From the NCBI GenBank assembly GCA_001970955.1, contig MPUH01000137.1, positions 33,239 to 97,238 of the forward strand: DNA of 64,000 nucleotides, read 5' to 3'. This DNA comes from Stentor coeruleus. Its lineage: Eukaryota > Ciliophora > Heterotrichea > Heterotrichida > Stentoridae. Every line of letters starts with the position of its first letter. Position 1 is the stretch's first letter. The notes under the pieces were generated by a model that saw nothing but the letters and a program-made list of their open reading frames with translations, searched no databases and was not told the DNA's origin. The position numbers and the translations under genes are program-made. Shown here piece after piece: positions 1-10,138 of this stretch.

Positions 1-1
1 A

Positions 2-55
2 CAAGGATATTCTTATGAAGAAAGGTATGATCATAGTCCAAGTATTCAAAGATAA
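2..55 (+). CDS. possible C-terminal end of a gene cut by the left edge
   Basis: An open frame enters from the left edge and reads 17 codons rich in charged and polar residues (QGYSYEERYDHSPSIQR) before TAA. The composition looks coding, but so short a frame could be open by chance. No family can be assigned. Confidence 0.25.
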   Translation, partial: QGYSYEERYDHSPSIQR

Positions 56-498
56 AAATCTTTTCCTAAGGTTTTGAATATGAAATCGAGTTTTTTTGCC
101 TTATGGCGCTGAATTTTACAAACTTCGACTTTTGGATTCTAATCCCTATAGTGCTAAATTTATCCTAAAACTTTAAAGTATATAAAAACTTTGTCCTACC
201 ATATAGCCAAGACTGATAATCGTTTTTTTCTCATGATTTAGTATAAAAATTCTCTCTAAATCTCCAAACTCCTCAAAAAAAAAACTAACCTCCCTTCAAC
301 AACAAAATCTCACAAGAAACTTTTTAAATTATAATCTAACAAAAATTAATATCTAAACTATAATTCATATGGCAAAACCTTTACCTAAAAGCCTAATCCA
401 CTAAAAAATCCCCATAAACACCTTGCAAAACTTCACAAAAATTTACTCTGACAAAGCCTAATCCATCAATAAAAATTCAATTATTTCACTACCTTAAC
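56..498. other. intergenic, C-rich on + strand
   Basis: No gene seen. From about 240 the + strand is C-rich and G-poor, which on the coding strand of the following minus-strand gene means a G-rich downstream flank. Confidence 0.6.
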
Positions 499-1035
499 CT
501 AAGTTTTAAGTAAAATATACTTCTGTAAGCAAACGCTAGTATTATTCAACATAACTTTAGCAATTTTATTTACCCTAATTTCAACCTCTAAATAAAACTT
601 ACTCTCTTTTGGAACTAAATTTCTCATAATCTGGGGCATTGTTTCTTCCCTTGAGAAAACTGGGGCCATTTGGACTTCATCAATAAATTGCATGGTTTTA
701 TATACAGGAAAATCTTCATTCATAACCCTGATCATTTCCCTTTTAGTTTTTTTTACTTTTTCAGCAGGTAAATTCTCAGACATTCTTTTGCCTGGGATCT
801 TTTGTGACTTGTAATAAAGAGTTTCAGCGACCATTTTGATCTCGTTTTGCTCAGAATGCACGAGTTCTTTATCAAATTTTCTATATGAGGTTAAATCGAC
901 GATATCAGATTTCGATTTCTTTTTACAGTCAATATGCACAGTATTAGTTACACCGAGATGAAGTTTTTCATTGAAAATTTGAGATAAAATTAGAGCTTGT
1001 AGGGTTGTTTGGAGTAAACACATTGATTCTGTCAT
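499..1035 (-). CDS. hypothetical protein, 178 aa
   Basis: Not recognised. The ATG follows an AT tract (TATTAAAATG), like most starts here; a second in-frame Met at residue 5 is possible. The protein is soluble, with a basic middle part (CKKKSKSD near residue 37, KVKKTKRE near 93) and no membrane segment. The last ~70 residues alternate hydrophobic and charged positions. Upstream DNA is C-rich on the coding strand and downstream DNA is G-rich, the pattern of the other genes, which supports it being a real transcribed gene. No domain could be named by eye. Confidence 0.6.
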   Translation of the reverse strand: MTESMCLLQTTLQALILSQIFNEKLHLGVTNTVHIDCKKKSKSDIVDLTSYRKFDKELVHSEQNEIKMVAETLYYKSQKIPGKRMSENLPAEKVKKTKREMIRVMNEDFPVYKTMQFIDEVQMAPVFSREETMPQIMRNLVPKESKFYLEVEIRVNKIAKVMLNNTSVCLQKYILLKT

Positions 1036-1928
1036 TTTAATATCCCCCCTTGTGTTGGAGGAAATATTTTATTTTTTTTGAGGATTTTCAGTGGGAAAAT
1101 AATAAAATTTAGATGAGGTTTTAGGATAGGCTGGAGTTATTGGATTATTATAATAGTATGTATAAAGATAACATGCAGAAACATCATATAATAAATCTTG
1201 CAAACTTGAATGAACTTTTGGTTATACCTTATTGGAATTAATATTCATTATATCTGTTAACCTAAATATAGCCTAATATCATATTTAATCTTAAGCATAT
1301 ATTCCTTTATTCATAAATGATTATAATAATAATAATCTAAACCCTTAATAACAAAAAAAAATTGTGCATCCTATAGTTATTATCATATCTCTAGCTTTAT
1401 ATTCAATCTAATCTTATCAATATATCATATAAAACTAAAAAAAATCTAAACTATTTCTCACTACCTATATTTATTATTAAATCCTATAAAATCCATAATC
1501 AACCTTCCCATAGTCACCTTGCAACAAACCTAAAAAAATCATCATCAAAAAAATATTTTATATCCCTCAGTTTCTCTCTAACATTTTCTCCATCCTCATC
1601 CCTACATCAAACCACTTAAAAAACACATAAAATCCTCATCAAGTTTTCTAAACCAGCTTCAACCATCACATCTCTTTATTCCCTAAACCCAGCAAAACTT
1701 ACATAAAAACCTTCAAAAATTCATAAATCCCTTATTTCGCTTCCCTTCATTAAAATCCTCCTAAATCCTTATCCTCTTTTCAGCACCAATCCTAAAAATA
1801 TCAACCTCTTCAAACCCCACTTCTTCCTAAAAACCCTTCAAAAAGCCTAAAAAAAATTAATCCTATACAAATATGATGTTATTGCATAAATCATTAAAAC
1901 TAAACCTACTCCATTAATACCAATATAA
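1036..1928. other. divergent intergenic region between two gene starts
   Basis: Lies between the minus-strand gene starting at 1035 and the plus-strand gene starting at 1929. The left ~120 nt are G-rich on the + strand and the right ~450 nt C-rich, so each half is C-rich on the strand of the gene it precedes. It must hold both promoters. No RNA gene or repeat seen. Confidence 0.6.
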
Positions 1929-2771
1929 ATGCTTTCTAGGATCTCAAAGAAATTTTTCAGTTCATTCGCCATGCCATCAACACAAAATTATCTTACAGAA
2001 TCTCAAATCCGTCAATATGAACAAGATGGTTTTCTAGTATTAAAAAATACTTTACCTCCATACATTCGTGATACTCTAATTCAATGGGCAGATGAACTTG
2101 AATCTTTACCAGAAACCCCTGGGAAATGGATGAAATACTTTGAAGTAGATAAAATTACAGGAAAAAAGCTTCTTTGCCGAGTTGAGAACTTTTTACCATT
2201 TTATGATGACTTGAAAAATCTATCATATGGTATGATAAATGATATGAGTGGTGAATTGTTTAGAGAACCTTCAGTTATTTATAAAGAAAAAGTTAATTTT
2301 AAATTACCACATGGCAATGGTTTTACAGCTCATCAAGACCAGCCAGCTTTTGTGTCTTTTGGTTTAGAAAAATTGCTTACAGTTTTACTTCCGATAGACC
2401 CTAATACTAGAGAATCTGGAGGGCTTGATTTCGCTTATGGCTTACACAAATCTAGAGAAATCATACCTCAGAATAGTGATGGAGGGATTAGAACTGATTT
2501 AGAAGCTAGGATGAATTGGTTTCCTATTGATGCTGCAGCTGGAGACTTAGTGTTTTTTGATAGTTATTCCCCTCATAGAAGTGATGTTAATTTTAGCACA
2601 TTTACAAGAAGGAATTTATATTTAACGTACAACCCTCTGTCTCATGGAAGTTATAGAGAAAAATATTATATTGAGAAGAGAGAAAAATTCCCCCCAGAAT
2701 GTGAGAGAGACCCTAATAAAGACTATAGCGAAGGGGCAAGGGTGTTTAATGTAGCAAATCCTATTAAATAG
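1929..2771 (+). CDS. phytanoyl-CoA dioxygenase (PhyH) family protein, probably mitochondrial
   Basis: Non-haem Fe(II)/2-oxoglutarate oxygenase of the PhyH family, 280 aa, a usual length. Visible are the iron ligands H135-x-D137 in FTAHQDQPAF and the distal H216 in DSYSPHRSD, followed by an arginine-rich strand (TRRNLYLTYNP, from residue 226) where the 2-oxoglutarate-binding Arg is expected. The N-terminus MLSRISKKFFSSFA is basic and lacks acidic residues, like a mitochondrial presequence. This favours the first Met over Met15, which would remove it. The substrate is unknown; PhyH-like enzymes include phytanoyl-CoA hydroxylases and phosphonate oxygenases. No intron. Confidence 0.85.
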   Translation: MLSRISKKFFSSFAMPSTQNYLTESQIRQYEQDGFLVLKNTLPPYIRDTLIQWADELESLPETPGKWMKYFEVDKITGKKLLCRVENFLPFYDDLKNLSYGMINDMSGELFREPSVIYKEKVNFKLPHGNGFTAHQDQPAFVSFGLEKLLTVLLPIDPNTRESGGLDFAYGLHKSREIIPQNSDGGIRTDLEARMNWFPIDAAAGDLVFFDSYSPHRSDVNFSTFTRRNLYLTYNPLSHGSYREKYYIEKREKFPPECERDPNKDYSEGARVFNVANPIK

Positions 2772-3929
2772 AGTACAAATAAATTATTTTAAGTTGAATA
2801 AAAAGGATTGATGTAGAAGATAAAGGGTGAGGTTTAGGATTGGAAGAATATGAAGATTTTTAGAGCTGGTGGATTGGGATGATTGTTGGATTATAAGATC
2901 GTGGATTTAGGGGGAACTAATTTGAGGATTTTTGGTTTTTAGTTTTTAATTTGGGATAAATAATTTTTATTATTTAATACTGGTTTATATATTAAAATTC
3001 TAGTTTTTATGATATGATAGTAATATTGGAAGTTATAATTTTTTTGATGATAATCAGATATAAGACTAAAAATATCAGAAAAATAGTAGATAAAAATATT
3101 AAGAATTTATAGATAATAATGTAAAGAAGACTCAATCCTCTCTTTAATAGGCATCAAAAATCATATATTTAAATACTTGAAAGATTGATCCAGAATTCAG
3201 TGAATTAATAATTTTAAATTTATATAAAATTCGATATAAATGGGATGTAAGCAGAATAAAATTATTCATAAATCTCAAATTAAACTTTCATTAAAATTAT
3301 TACTTATGATTTATATTAATGGAAACATTTTCCTGCGTATGTTATTTTTACTAAAGCTCATTTATCTTGAATCAAGCAATTAAATCTTCATTCCTATATC
3401 TCACCATATTATCTCTAAACACGAAAATTTTATATCAAAACCAAAAAAACTCTATGATTAGTAGTACCTCATAACTAATCATAAAAATCCTGATATCATC
3501 TCCAAATAATCCAAAATATCCTTGCAAAAATCCACCCTAAGCTCCTTTTATTCCCAAGACTTTCATTAAAACCAACCTACGATCATCCAAGAATCTAATC
3601 CTACACCCAAAAAATCATTATAAATCCTAAATAAAACCTTCAACACTCTAAAACATCATCTCTCATAAACTATCATAATTCTCATAAATTCCTTCTAACA
3701 CCCTAACTCAAAGTTTATCAGATATCTTTCTCCTAACCGCAAAAGTAAATCCCTAACCTTCTTTATCTTTTAAATTTCCATAAAAAGTATTTTCCTCATA
3801 TAAAAATCCACTAAAAACCCTTATCCCATCTTCAAAAATCTTCATTTTAACAACCTTCTGTAATTTTGAACTCAAGCTTGTTAAGTCCATTAAGCATTTC
3901 ATTTAGTTAAAAATTCAACACGTGTAAAT
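2772..3929. other. intergenic with sharp G-to-C strand skew
   Basis: Starts G-rich (line 2821-2880 has 22 G and 1 C) and ends C-rich before the next gene (3601-3660 has 17 C and no G). The middle, around 2950-3350, is nearly pure AT. No gene seen. Confidence 0.7.
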
Positions 3930-5084
3930 ATGAAGTTAGTGGTAGTAGCATGCTTACTAGCTCTAAGCGCAGGAACTGTTTTCTTTTCAGAAGAGTTTGG
4001 AAGCGGTTGGGAATCTAGATGGGTTCAATCATCAAAGGCTGAGTTTGGCAAGTTCGAATTATCAGCTGGTAAGTGGTTTGTTGATGAAAATACAGACAAA
4101 GGAATCCGTACCCCTACAAATGCAAAATCTTATGCTATTTCTAGCAAAGTTCCAGCTTTTACCAACGATGGCAAGACTCTGGTTGTCCAGTTCACAGTTA
4201 AAAACGAGCAAAACTTGGACTGTGGTGGAGGATATGTTAAGATCCTTCCAGAAGGTTTTGATCAGGCTAATTTCGATGGACAAACCCCATACCTGATCAT
4301 GTTTGGCCCTGACCAATGCGGTTCAGATAAAAAAACCCACGTCATCCTCCCATACAATGGTAAAAACTTCATTAACACTAAAAGAATTAGAAACGAGCCA
4401 GATAGCTTAACTCACCAATATACTCTTATAGTCAACCCAGACAACACTTTCAAAGTTTTAATAGACAATCAAGAAGTTACAGCAGGACCCTTAGATGAGA
4501 ACTTTGAAATGCTCCCACCAAAAGAAATCAATGATCCATCTGCCAAAAAGCCTGAAGATTGGGTTGATAACCCTACAATTCCTGATGTAAATGATTTTAA
4601 GCCTGATGGATGGGATGATATTCCTGAGTTTATTGATGATAATGAAGCTACTAAACCAGATGATTGGAATGATGAAGATGGAGAATGGAAAGCACCAAGA
4701 AAACGTAATCCTGAATATAAGGGTGAATGGAGACAGAAGACTATTCCAAATCCTGATTATAAAGGACCATGGGTAGCTCCTAAGATTGCTAATCCTGATT
4801 ATGTTGCTGATAGTGAGTTGTATAAGATTGGGAATGCTGGAGGTGTTGGCATTGAAATCTGGCAAGTCACAGCAGGGTCTATTTTCGACAATATTTTCAT
4901 TGGAGACGATGTCGAAGAAGCTTCTGAATTTTCCAAGAAGACCTTTGCCGCTAGAAAAGAAAAAGAGCCAGCTATTAAAAAAGCATTAGACGATGAAGAA
5001 GCTGCTAAATACGCACAAGAGCATGGTCATGAAGAAGAAGACTATGGTGATTATGAGGATATTGAAGCAAGAGAAGATCTTTAG
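3930..5084 (+). CDS. CRT: calreticulin
   Basis: ER lectin chaperone and Ca2+ buffer, 384 aa, near the usual ~400. It has a cleavable signal peptide (MKLVVVACLLALSAG), a globular lectin N-domain with the calreticulin signature (KNEQNLDCGGGYVKIL, near residues 92-107), and a P-domain with repeats of the IxDPxAxKPEDW and NPxYKGxW types (about 200-293). The C-terminal tail is acidic and rather short. The chain ends in REDL, a variant of the KDEL/HDEL retrieval signal, consistent with ER retention. The start follows a CGTGTAAAT tract. No intron; stop TAG. Confidence 0.95.
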   Translation: MKLVVVACLLALSAGTVFFSEEFGSGWESRWVQSSKAEFGKFELSAGKWFVDENTDKGIRTPTNAKSYAISSKVPAFTNDGKTLVVQFTVKNEQNLDCGGGYVKILPEGFDQANFDGQTPYLIMFGPDQCGSDKKTHVILPYNGKNFINTKRIRNEPDSLTHQYTLIVNPDNTFKVLIDNQEVTAGPLDENFEMLPPKEINDPSAKKPEDWVDNPTIPDVNDFKPDGWDDIPEFIDDNEATKPDDWNDEDGEWKAPRKRNPEYKGEWRQKTIPNPDYKGPWVAPKIANPDYVADSELYKIGNAGGVGIEIWQVTAGSIFDNIFIGDDVEEASEFSKKTFAARKEKEPAIKKALDDEEAAKYAQEHGHEEEDYGDYEDIEAREDL

Positions 5085-5482
5085 ACTAAATAATCTAGAC
5101 GCATTACCTTAATTTATATGTCATATGCACATTTATATCTAATTAATATTCATTAAAAAACATATTCTTATCATTCATAAACCATTTATTATACGTAAAA
5201 AAACCCTTAAATTCAAATAATCAGTTATAGTATGCATCTATAATATAATAAATAATCTATGTTTTACTGTAAAACTGTTATTTTTTTTATTATCTTGTGC
5301 AAAGGATTTCATAAAATTAAAGTGTTGATTGAGCTTTTTCAGAATAAATTTATCCTCCACAACATTTTTATCTATTCCCTTAAGAAAGTCTCAAAATATA
5401 TAAATTTTAAAACTTTTAATAAAAATAATCATCCTAAGCCTAAGACTTTAATAATAATCATATAAATAAATTACTAATAACT
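5085..5482. other. convergent intergenic region
   Basis: Tail-to-tail spacer between calreticulin and the zinc-finger gene, very AT-rich. An open frame of 68 codons at 5259-5465 has low-complexity composition and is not taken as a gene. Confidence 0.5.
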
Positions 5483-5977
5483 CTAATTTAATGACTTTAG
5501 TATAGGCATCAAAGGCAATTTTAGTTCAAACGAGTCGCCAATGTTTATAATAGGCAATTTAATATCTTCTATAGTATAAGGTATTGTAGGTATTGTATAA
5601 CTACTATTACAGCATTCTTCACTTATCTTAAGCATAAGTAATTTTAAATCTGAGTCAAATGTATTGTAGTTGTGAACTATATGATTAGAGACTTCTATAT
5701 GCAATTGTTTGTGCAAATAATACTGGCTTAATTGTCTAAAAACCATTCCACAAGACAAGATCTCGCATTTATATGGCTTAGCTCCACTATGAATATTCTG
5801 ATGGTCAATTAAATTCTGTTTTGATGATAAAAGTTTACTACAGAGAGGACACTTGAATTTCCTAAGACCATAATGAGAACTTTCTATATGTCTTTTTAGA
5901 TTAAAAGAACTGCAATAGCTTCTTGTACATCCTTCGTATTCGCAATGTAAACTCTTTTTTGGCATTATTACAGCCAT
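5483..5977 (-). CDS. three-finger C2H2 zinc-finger protein
   Basis: 164 aa. Three consecutive classical C2H2 fingers fill residues 12-93: C12-x4-C17-x12-H30-x4-H35, C43-x2-C46-x12-H59-x3-H63 and C71-x4-C76-x12-H89-x3-H93, with linkers such as HSGAKPYKC that resemble the TGEKPYKC type. The mix of CxxC and CxxxxC spacing resembles TFIIIA-like nucleic-acid-binding fingers. The C-terminal 70 residues have no finger. Start is Met1 or Met5; both leave the fingers whole. Likely a nuclear DNA- or RNA-binding protein; its target is unknown. Confidence 0.85.
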   Translation of the reverse strand: MAVIMPKKSLHCEYEGCTRSYCSSFNLKRHIESSHYGLRKFKCPLCSKLLSSKQNLIDHQNIHSGAKPYKCEILSCGMVFRQLSQYYLHKQLHIEVSNHIVHNYNTFDSDLKLLMLKISEECCNSSYTIPTIPYTIEDIKLPIINIGDSFELKLPLMPILKSLN

Positions 5978-6432
5978 TACATTGCCTTCTTATATGGCTG
6001 ACTTTATGGCTGGTTATTTTTCAAGTCTTTATTTGTAAGAGTTTTACTATTCTTTAGCTTTTAATATATAAGAATAAGCTAATTTTATATGATTTTCGAA
6101 TGCTTAAGGAGAAAAACAAACTTTTTTTGATTGTGTATTGGGTATGGCTGAGATTTAGGAAATTGAAGGTTACTATGATAGTTATGATAAAATTATTTGT
6201 GAATTTGATGTGTTTATATGATGTGATAGAAATTGATTGATTATCCTAAGCTCATACCATATTTTGTGATAACTTTCACTCAATATTCTTATTATTTACA
6301 TAAAAATTATATTTTCATAGTAAAGCCTTATAATCATAATCTCCCATATGAATTTTACTATGAAAACCTATGATTTTCAATTAGAATCATAAAATTTCTC
6401 TTGTATTTACTAGTTTTCCCTATATTCCATAT
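5978..6432. other. intergenic, AT-rich
   Basis: Spacer between the zinc-finger gene start (left) and the MFS gene end (right), both on the minus strand. Weak G excess to about 6240, then C excess. Nothing else seen. Confidence 0.5.
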
Positions 6433-7755
6433 CTATAAACTATCTAAATTTTTATCTGTTTGGTTTTTTTCTTCCAAATACTCTCTGAAAATCAGCATGA
6501 TAATAGGAATCGTAAGAGTTATCAACCCAATAATCCCCCACACAGCCCAACAATGTTTATCCCCATGACTTGGACAAAATTCAGTCAATAAAACCCCTCC
6601 AGATAATCCTGCGATAATCATACTTAAAGCTAAAGGCGATGATGCTAAAGAAATAAATGTACCTTCTTTTCCAGGAGGGGCAATTGATAATGCATAATCA
6701 ATAAGCCTTGGTGCATATAAGCTTTCTCCAATAGAAACAATGACAATAAAAATTGTAACACTCAAATAACTAGCTTCAAATAACAAAGGTATAACACTTA
6801 AAGCTGAAATAAACCCTCCGATCATTAATAAAGAGTAACAGCTAAAAAAGTATATCATTGATGTGAGTAATGGTATGAAAATTACCATAACTCCTTTGTG
6901 TATAGCTAACATATACCCAAAATGTGCATCTTCTCCAATAGATCTATGCATATACAAAGGTAAAGTCATCGACATATGGTTATATAATGCTTTTATTACA
7001 ACCAAAAGTAACGTTAAGCACATGAACTTTAAAAAAACCTTTGTTTGAAAAACTTCTTTAGTAATCTCCCATGAATTTATAGCTTCTGTTGATCTTTCAA
7101 TATCAGTTATTAAAAATGATAAAGCTGTTGATAAAACAATAAAACACCCACCTATAGAAAATATGATTGTAAAAGTTTTTAAGTCTTTTGATCCTATAGA
7201 TAAACCTACATCCACAAGTACACCTGCCATTGCCCCAGCACCAAATATGAGAATATATAAAGTTGAATACCCTAAGCTTTTTGCATTATCATTTGCATAA
7301 TGTTTAATTCCTAGTTTTAATGTTGGGATTACAACTGAATTACCACCTGATATAAAAGTTATGATACAAAATACTTGAACAGAAATTGATGAGTTGAAAA
7401 TTATGATCATATAACCAAATAAAGCACTAAAGTTTCCTAGGATTAAACAAATTTTCAGGCCGTATTTGTCGATAAGGCTACCAAAGAGAATTGAGTATAT
7501 GAAAGCTAAACCACCATATGATGCTATTATGTAACCTGTGAGAAGATCTGAGAGTCCTCTAGCTGTTGATAAATATATTGAAAGACCTGTTGTGATTATG
7601 CAGATACCTAAAGTTTCTACTGCACCTACAGCAAATAGGTAGAAGAGGTCGATACGGCTTCTGCTAAGTTCTGAAAAACTTTGAAGAAACATATGAAGTT
7701 CACTTTTACCTGAGGTCTTGAGAGGTGTTATTTCTGAGAACTCTTTATTTGACAT
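6433..7755 (-). CDS. major facilitator superfamily transporter
   Basis: 440 aa with about 12 hydrophobic segments in two halves, as in MFS carriers. The loop after TM2 carries GSLIDKYGLK, matching the MFS motif A pattern G-x3-D-x-x-G. The first TM is LFYLFAVGAVETLGICIITT. The open frame runs upstream to 7800, but the codon there is TTG. The first ATG (7753-7755, MSNKEFSEIT) follows GAATATAATG, the usual start context here, so I place the start there. Substrate cannot be told; the fold would also suit monocarboxylate- or nucleoside-type carriers. Stop TAG. Confidence 0.8.
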   Translation of the reverse strand: MSNKEFSEITPLKTSGKSELHMFLQSFSELSRSRIDLFYLFAVGAVETLGICIITTGLSIYLSTARGLSDLLTGYIIASYGGLAFIYSILFGSLIDKYGLKICLILGNFSALFGYMIIIFNSSISVQVFCIITFISGGNSVVIPTLKLGIKHYANDNAKSLGYSTLYILIFGAGAMAGVLVDVGLSIGSKDLKTFTIIFSIGGCFIVLSTALSFLITDIERSTEAINSWEITKEVFQTKVFLKFMCLTLLLVVIKALYNHMSMTLPLYMHRSIGEDAHFGYMLAIHKGVMVIFIPLLTSMIYFFSCYSLLMIGGFISALSVIPLLFEASYLSVTIFIVIVSIGESLYAPRLIDYALSIAPPGKEGTFISLASSPLALSMIIAGLSGGVLLTEFCPSHGDKHCWAVWGIIGLITLTIPIIMLIFREYLEEKNQTDKNLDSL

Positions 7756-9256
7756 TATATTCGTTACATTAGTTAGATGCTTCCAAAGTATACCTGCCAA
7801 TTTTTATTTAGCTTTAGGATTAGATATAAATAGTGAGGACTTCCCATCACAAAACTTATCAATTGCACAAATTCTATCAGTTTTAAACAATATAAAAACC
7901 ATAAAACAAGTGAATAAGTAATAGTACTATCTTTACCTCTAAGCACACTCTTCATATGAGTAAGCCTTAGTTAATTATTCCCAAAATATGAACCTAATAT
8001 TTTTTTTACAAGTACTCCTCAAAGCCTGATTTTGGAATTTAGGAATTTCTTACTCAGAATTATCCAGAATACATTCAATTCTTTTAAATAAAACCCAACT
8101 AAATCCATGCCAAACTCCCTGATTTCTGATACAAAATTGTGACAAAAATATTGAAGATAAACAAGATTTATTAAATTTGTTATGTATTTAGATAAACCTG
8201 AAGGCTTGTATAAATAAAAGATAAACTATTTGAAAAAAATATAGCTGGGAAATTCGGGAATTTAATGAAGCTGGTTGAAGGTTGACAAAAAATATTCATA
8301 GAAGGTGGTATTAGAAAAGCTTAAAGAGATGGAAATTAGGTATAATTAAGTAACTGGGGATAATACTTAAAGGGTTTATGAAAAAAGAGATTGATATGGA
8401 TAATATTATTGAAAAGTATTAGGAACCATTGAAAAAAGAAAAATTTACACAAATTGCTGAGAAACTAGAGGATGATTTAATTAAGATTTTTATTTGTTTA
8501 AATAGATAGGATTTTTATAGAAGATTTCTGGATAGAAGGAAAATAGTTGTAGGAAGAGAAGTTTGGATATGGGCTTTTGGAGAATATAATTTTTGAGTGA
8601 TTAGTTTGATTTTGAGATTCAAGTGTAATTTTTATGTTTTTTTTTTGAGTTTATATGAATTATATGCAATTTTGGCTTTGAGAAGTTGAATTTTTGAAGT
8701 AATTCGACCAGGGTGCTAAAATCCTATAGTAATAAAACCAAAAGTCAGTAATTGAAATATATAAAAATAAAATATCCAATTTTTTAACATAAAAAACATG
8801 AGCAGCCCAATCAATATAAGTTCATTAATAAAAACTGAAACATTATTTATTAGTTTTTTTCCATCCTTATCATTATAACTTATGCTAATTTTTACAGACA
8901 AACTTCCAAAATCCTATAACACACAATCTCTTATCTAGCCTCATTAAACAACTAACACATCATCAAAATCCAAAAAAAAATCAAATTCTCAAAAAATCCC
9001 TAAATCTAGCAAAACTCCTTCAAAACTATGACAAACCCTAAAAAAAAAAATCTCTTTCCACCCTTGTCACAATTTAAAACCCATAAATTTCATAATCCCT
9101 TCATATACAATTCCAAAAACCCTCTTCATCCTTCTCCAATCATTTCAAACCTAACTCAAAAATTAAAAAATGCTAATTTTCCTCAATAACAACATTTCAT
9201 TACATAAAACCCATTTAAACATATAAAACATTTCTATACATCCTTAATTTATAACA
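7756..9256. other. 1.5-kb intergenic region with one skew switch
   Basis: Between two minus-strand genes. About 8270-8700 is G-rich on + (C-rich on the strand of the MFS gene it precedes). About 8715-9250 is C-rich and almost G-free on + (G-rich downstream flank of the next gene). The switch falls near 8700. A 61-codon frame at 8716-8901 (minus) and a 60-codon frame at 7773-7955 (minus) look like chance frames. Confidence 0.6.
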
Positions 9257-9604
9257 TCAATCACGCCTATGTGGGAGCATAACAATTGGGCTCACGGCAA
9301 GTTCTTGTGAAATCCTCAAATCGAAATCAGAGATATTTGGTATTTCCTCAGTAAGTTCTTCTCCTAAAGTTGGTAAGGTAGACAGTGAAGATCTCATCAT
9401 AGAAAATCCTGTTGATAATCTTTTTCCATGATCTTTGCTTTGTTCCCATATAAAATTCGTAGCTCCAATAGGCTCAGAGTTATTGAAATTAAAGGAATAA
9501 AAGGTTGATTTGTCTTCAACATTTTGATTGATGCTGTCTCTGACAAAATTCATCCAATTGTGATAGTCTTCTTCGTCTTTTTCAGTAAAGTCAAATATAC
9601 TCAT
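9257..9604 (-). CDS. hypothetical protein, 115 aa
   Basis: Not recognised. An acidic, soluble small protein starting MSIFDFTEKDEEDYHNWMNF, with a Ser/Leu-rich middle and a basic C-terminal RRD. The ATG follows CTTATAAAT. It ends in TGA, which shows that TGA is also a true terminator here. Its upstream region is strikingly C-rich on the coding strand, like that of proven genes. Confidence 0.55.
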   Translation of the reverse strand: MSIFDFTEKDEEDYHNWMNFVRDSINQNVEDKSTFYSFNFNNSEPIGATNFIWEQSKDHGKRLSTGFSMMRSSLSTLPTLGEELTEEIPNISDFDLRISQELAVSPIVMLPHRRD

Positions 9605-10038
9605 ATTTATAAGCTGTAATTTTAGTATAGAAAAATTGACGGGAATAATAAGTTGGGGTTTTTGAAAATGATTTTTGATAGAAGGAGGGGATGAAGTTTT
9701 ATGAATTGTTAGAAGAAATTTTTGCAGGATTATTGGAGAGGTTGGGATTTTTGGGAAGGATTTGAAATGATGGAAAAGGTTAAAAGGGCAGGATGATGGA
9801 GAAGGAAAGGAAAGAGAGATTGTGGAAAATTGGAGGGAGTTTTAAGGATTTTTGATGAGGATGATAGGGTTTTGAAGTTTGAAGCTGGTGGAGGTTTTTG
9901 GATTTGGGTTGTGCTTTTGGAATCCTATTTTTGAAGATAGAAAACAAGTTTTATGCTAAATGTTATTATTATTTGCTAAATACTATATGGATGATAGCCT
10001 TTAAACTATTATGTTTACTATTTTTGATTTCAATATTA
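9605..10038. promoter_or_regulatory. divergent region upstream of 9604(-) and the kinase gene
   Basis: Head-to-head spacer. Line 9781-9840 has 25 G and 1 C on +, i.e. the mirror C-rich upstream flank of the minus-strand gene. The part nearest the kinase gene is AT-rich and interrupted by the scaffold join at 10117, so the kinase promoter may be incomplete or duplicated here. Confidence 0.45.
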
Positions 10039-10116
10039 AAATAAATGTTGGACGCAGTGGATTTGCTAACTTTCACATATCAAATAATAATTCAGAAAAT
10101 CAAAGATGCAGACCCA
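10039..10116 (+). repeat. 78-nt duplicate left of scaffold N (copy 1)
   Basis: Identical to 10133-10210, which carries the kinase start codon and first 24 codons. The copies flank a single N at 10117, so this is most likely an unmerged contig end, not a biological repeat. Confidence 0.8.
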
Positions 10117-10117
10117 N
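10117..10117. other. assembly gap (single N)
   Basis: One N between duplicated contig ends. Confidence 0.9.
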
Positions 10118-10138
10118 ATTTTGGATACTCTTAAATAA

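Noticed and set aside
5259-5465. 68-codon plus-strand frame after calreticulin
   Set aside because: Low-complexity Phe/Ile/Lys composition in a convergent AT-rich spacer, with no recognisable motif.
7756-7800. Longer MFS transporter start at 7800
   Set aside because: The codon there is TTG. The first ATG at 7755 has the usual AATATAATG context.
8716-8901. 61-codon minus-strand hydrophobic frame
   Set aside because: Falls in the skewed downstream flank and its composition is explained by AT richness. No other support.
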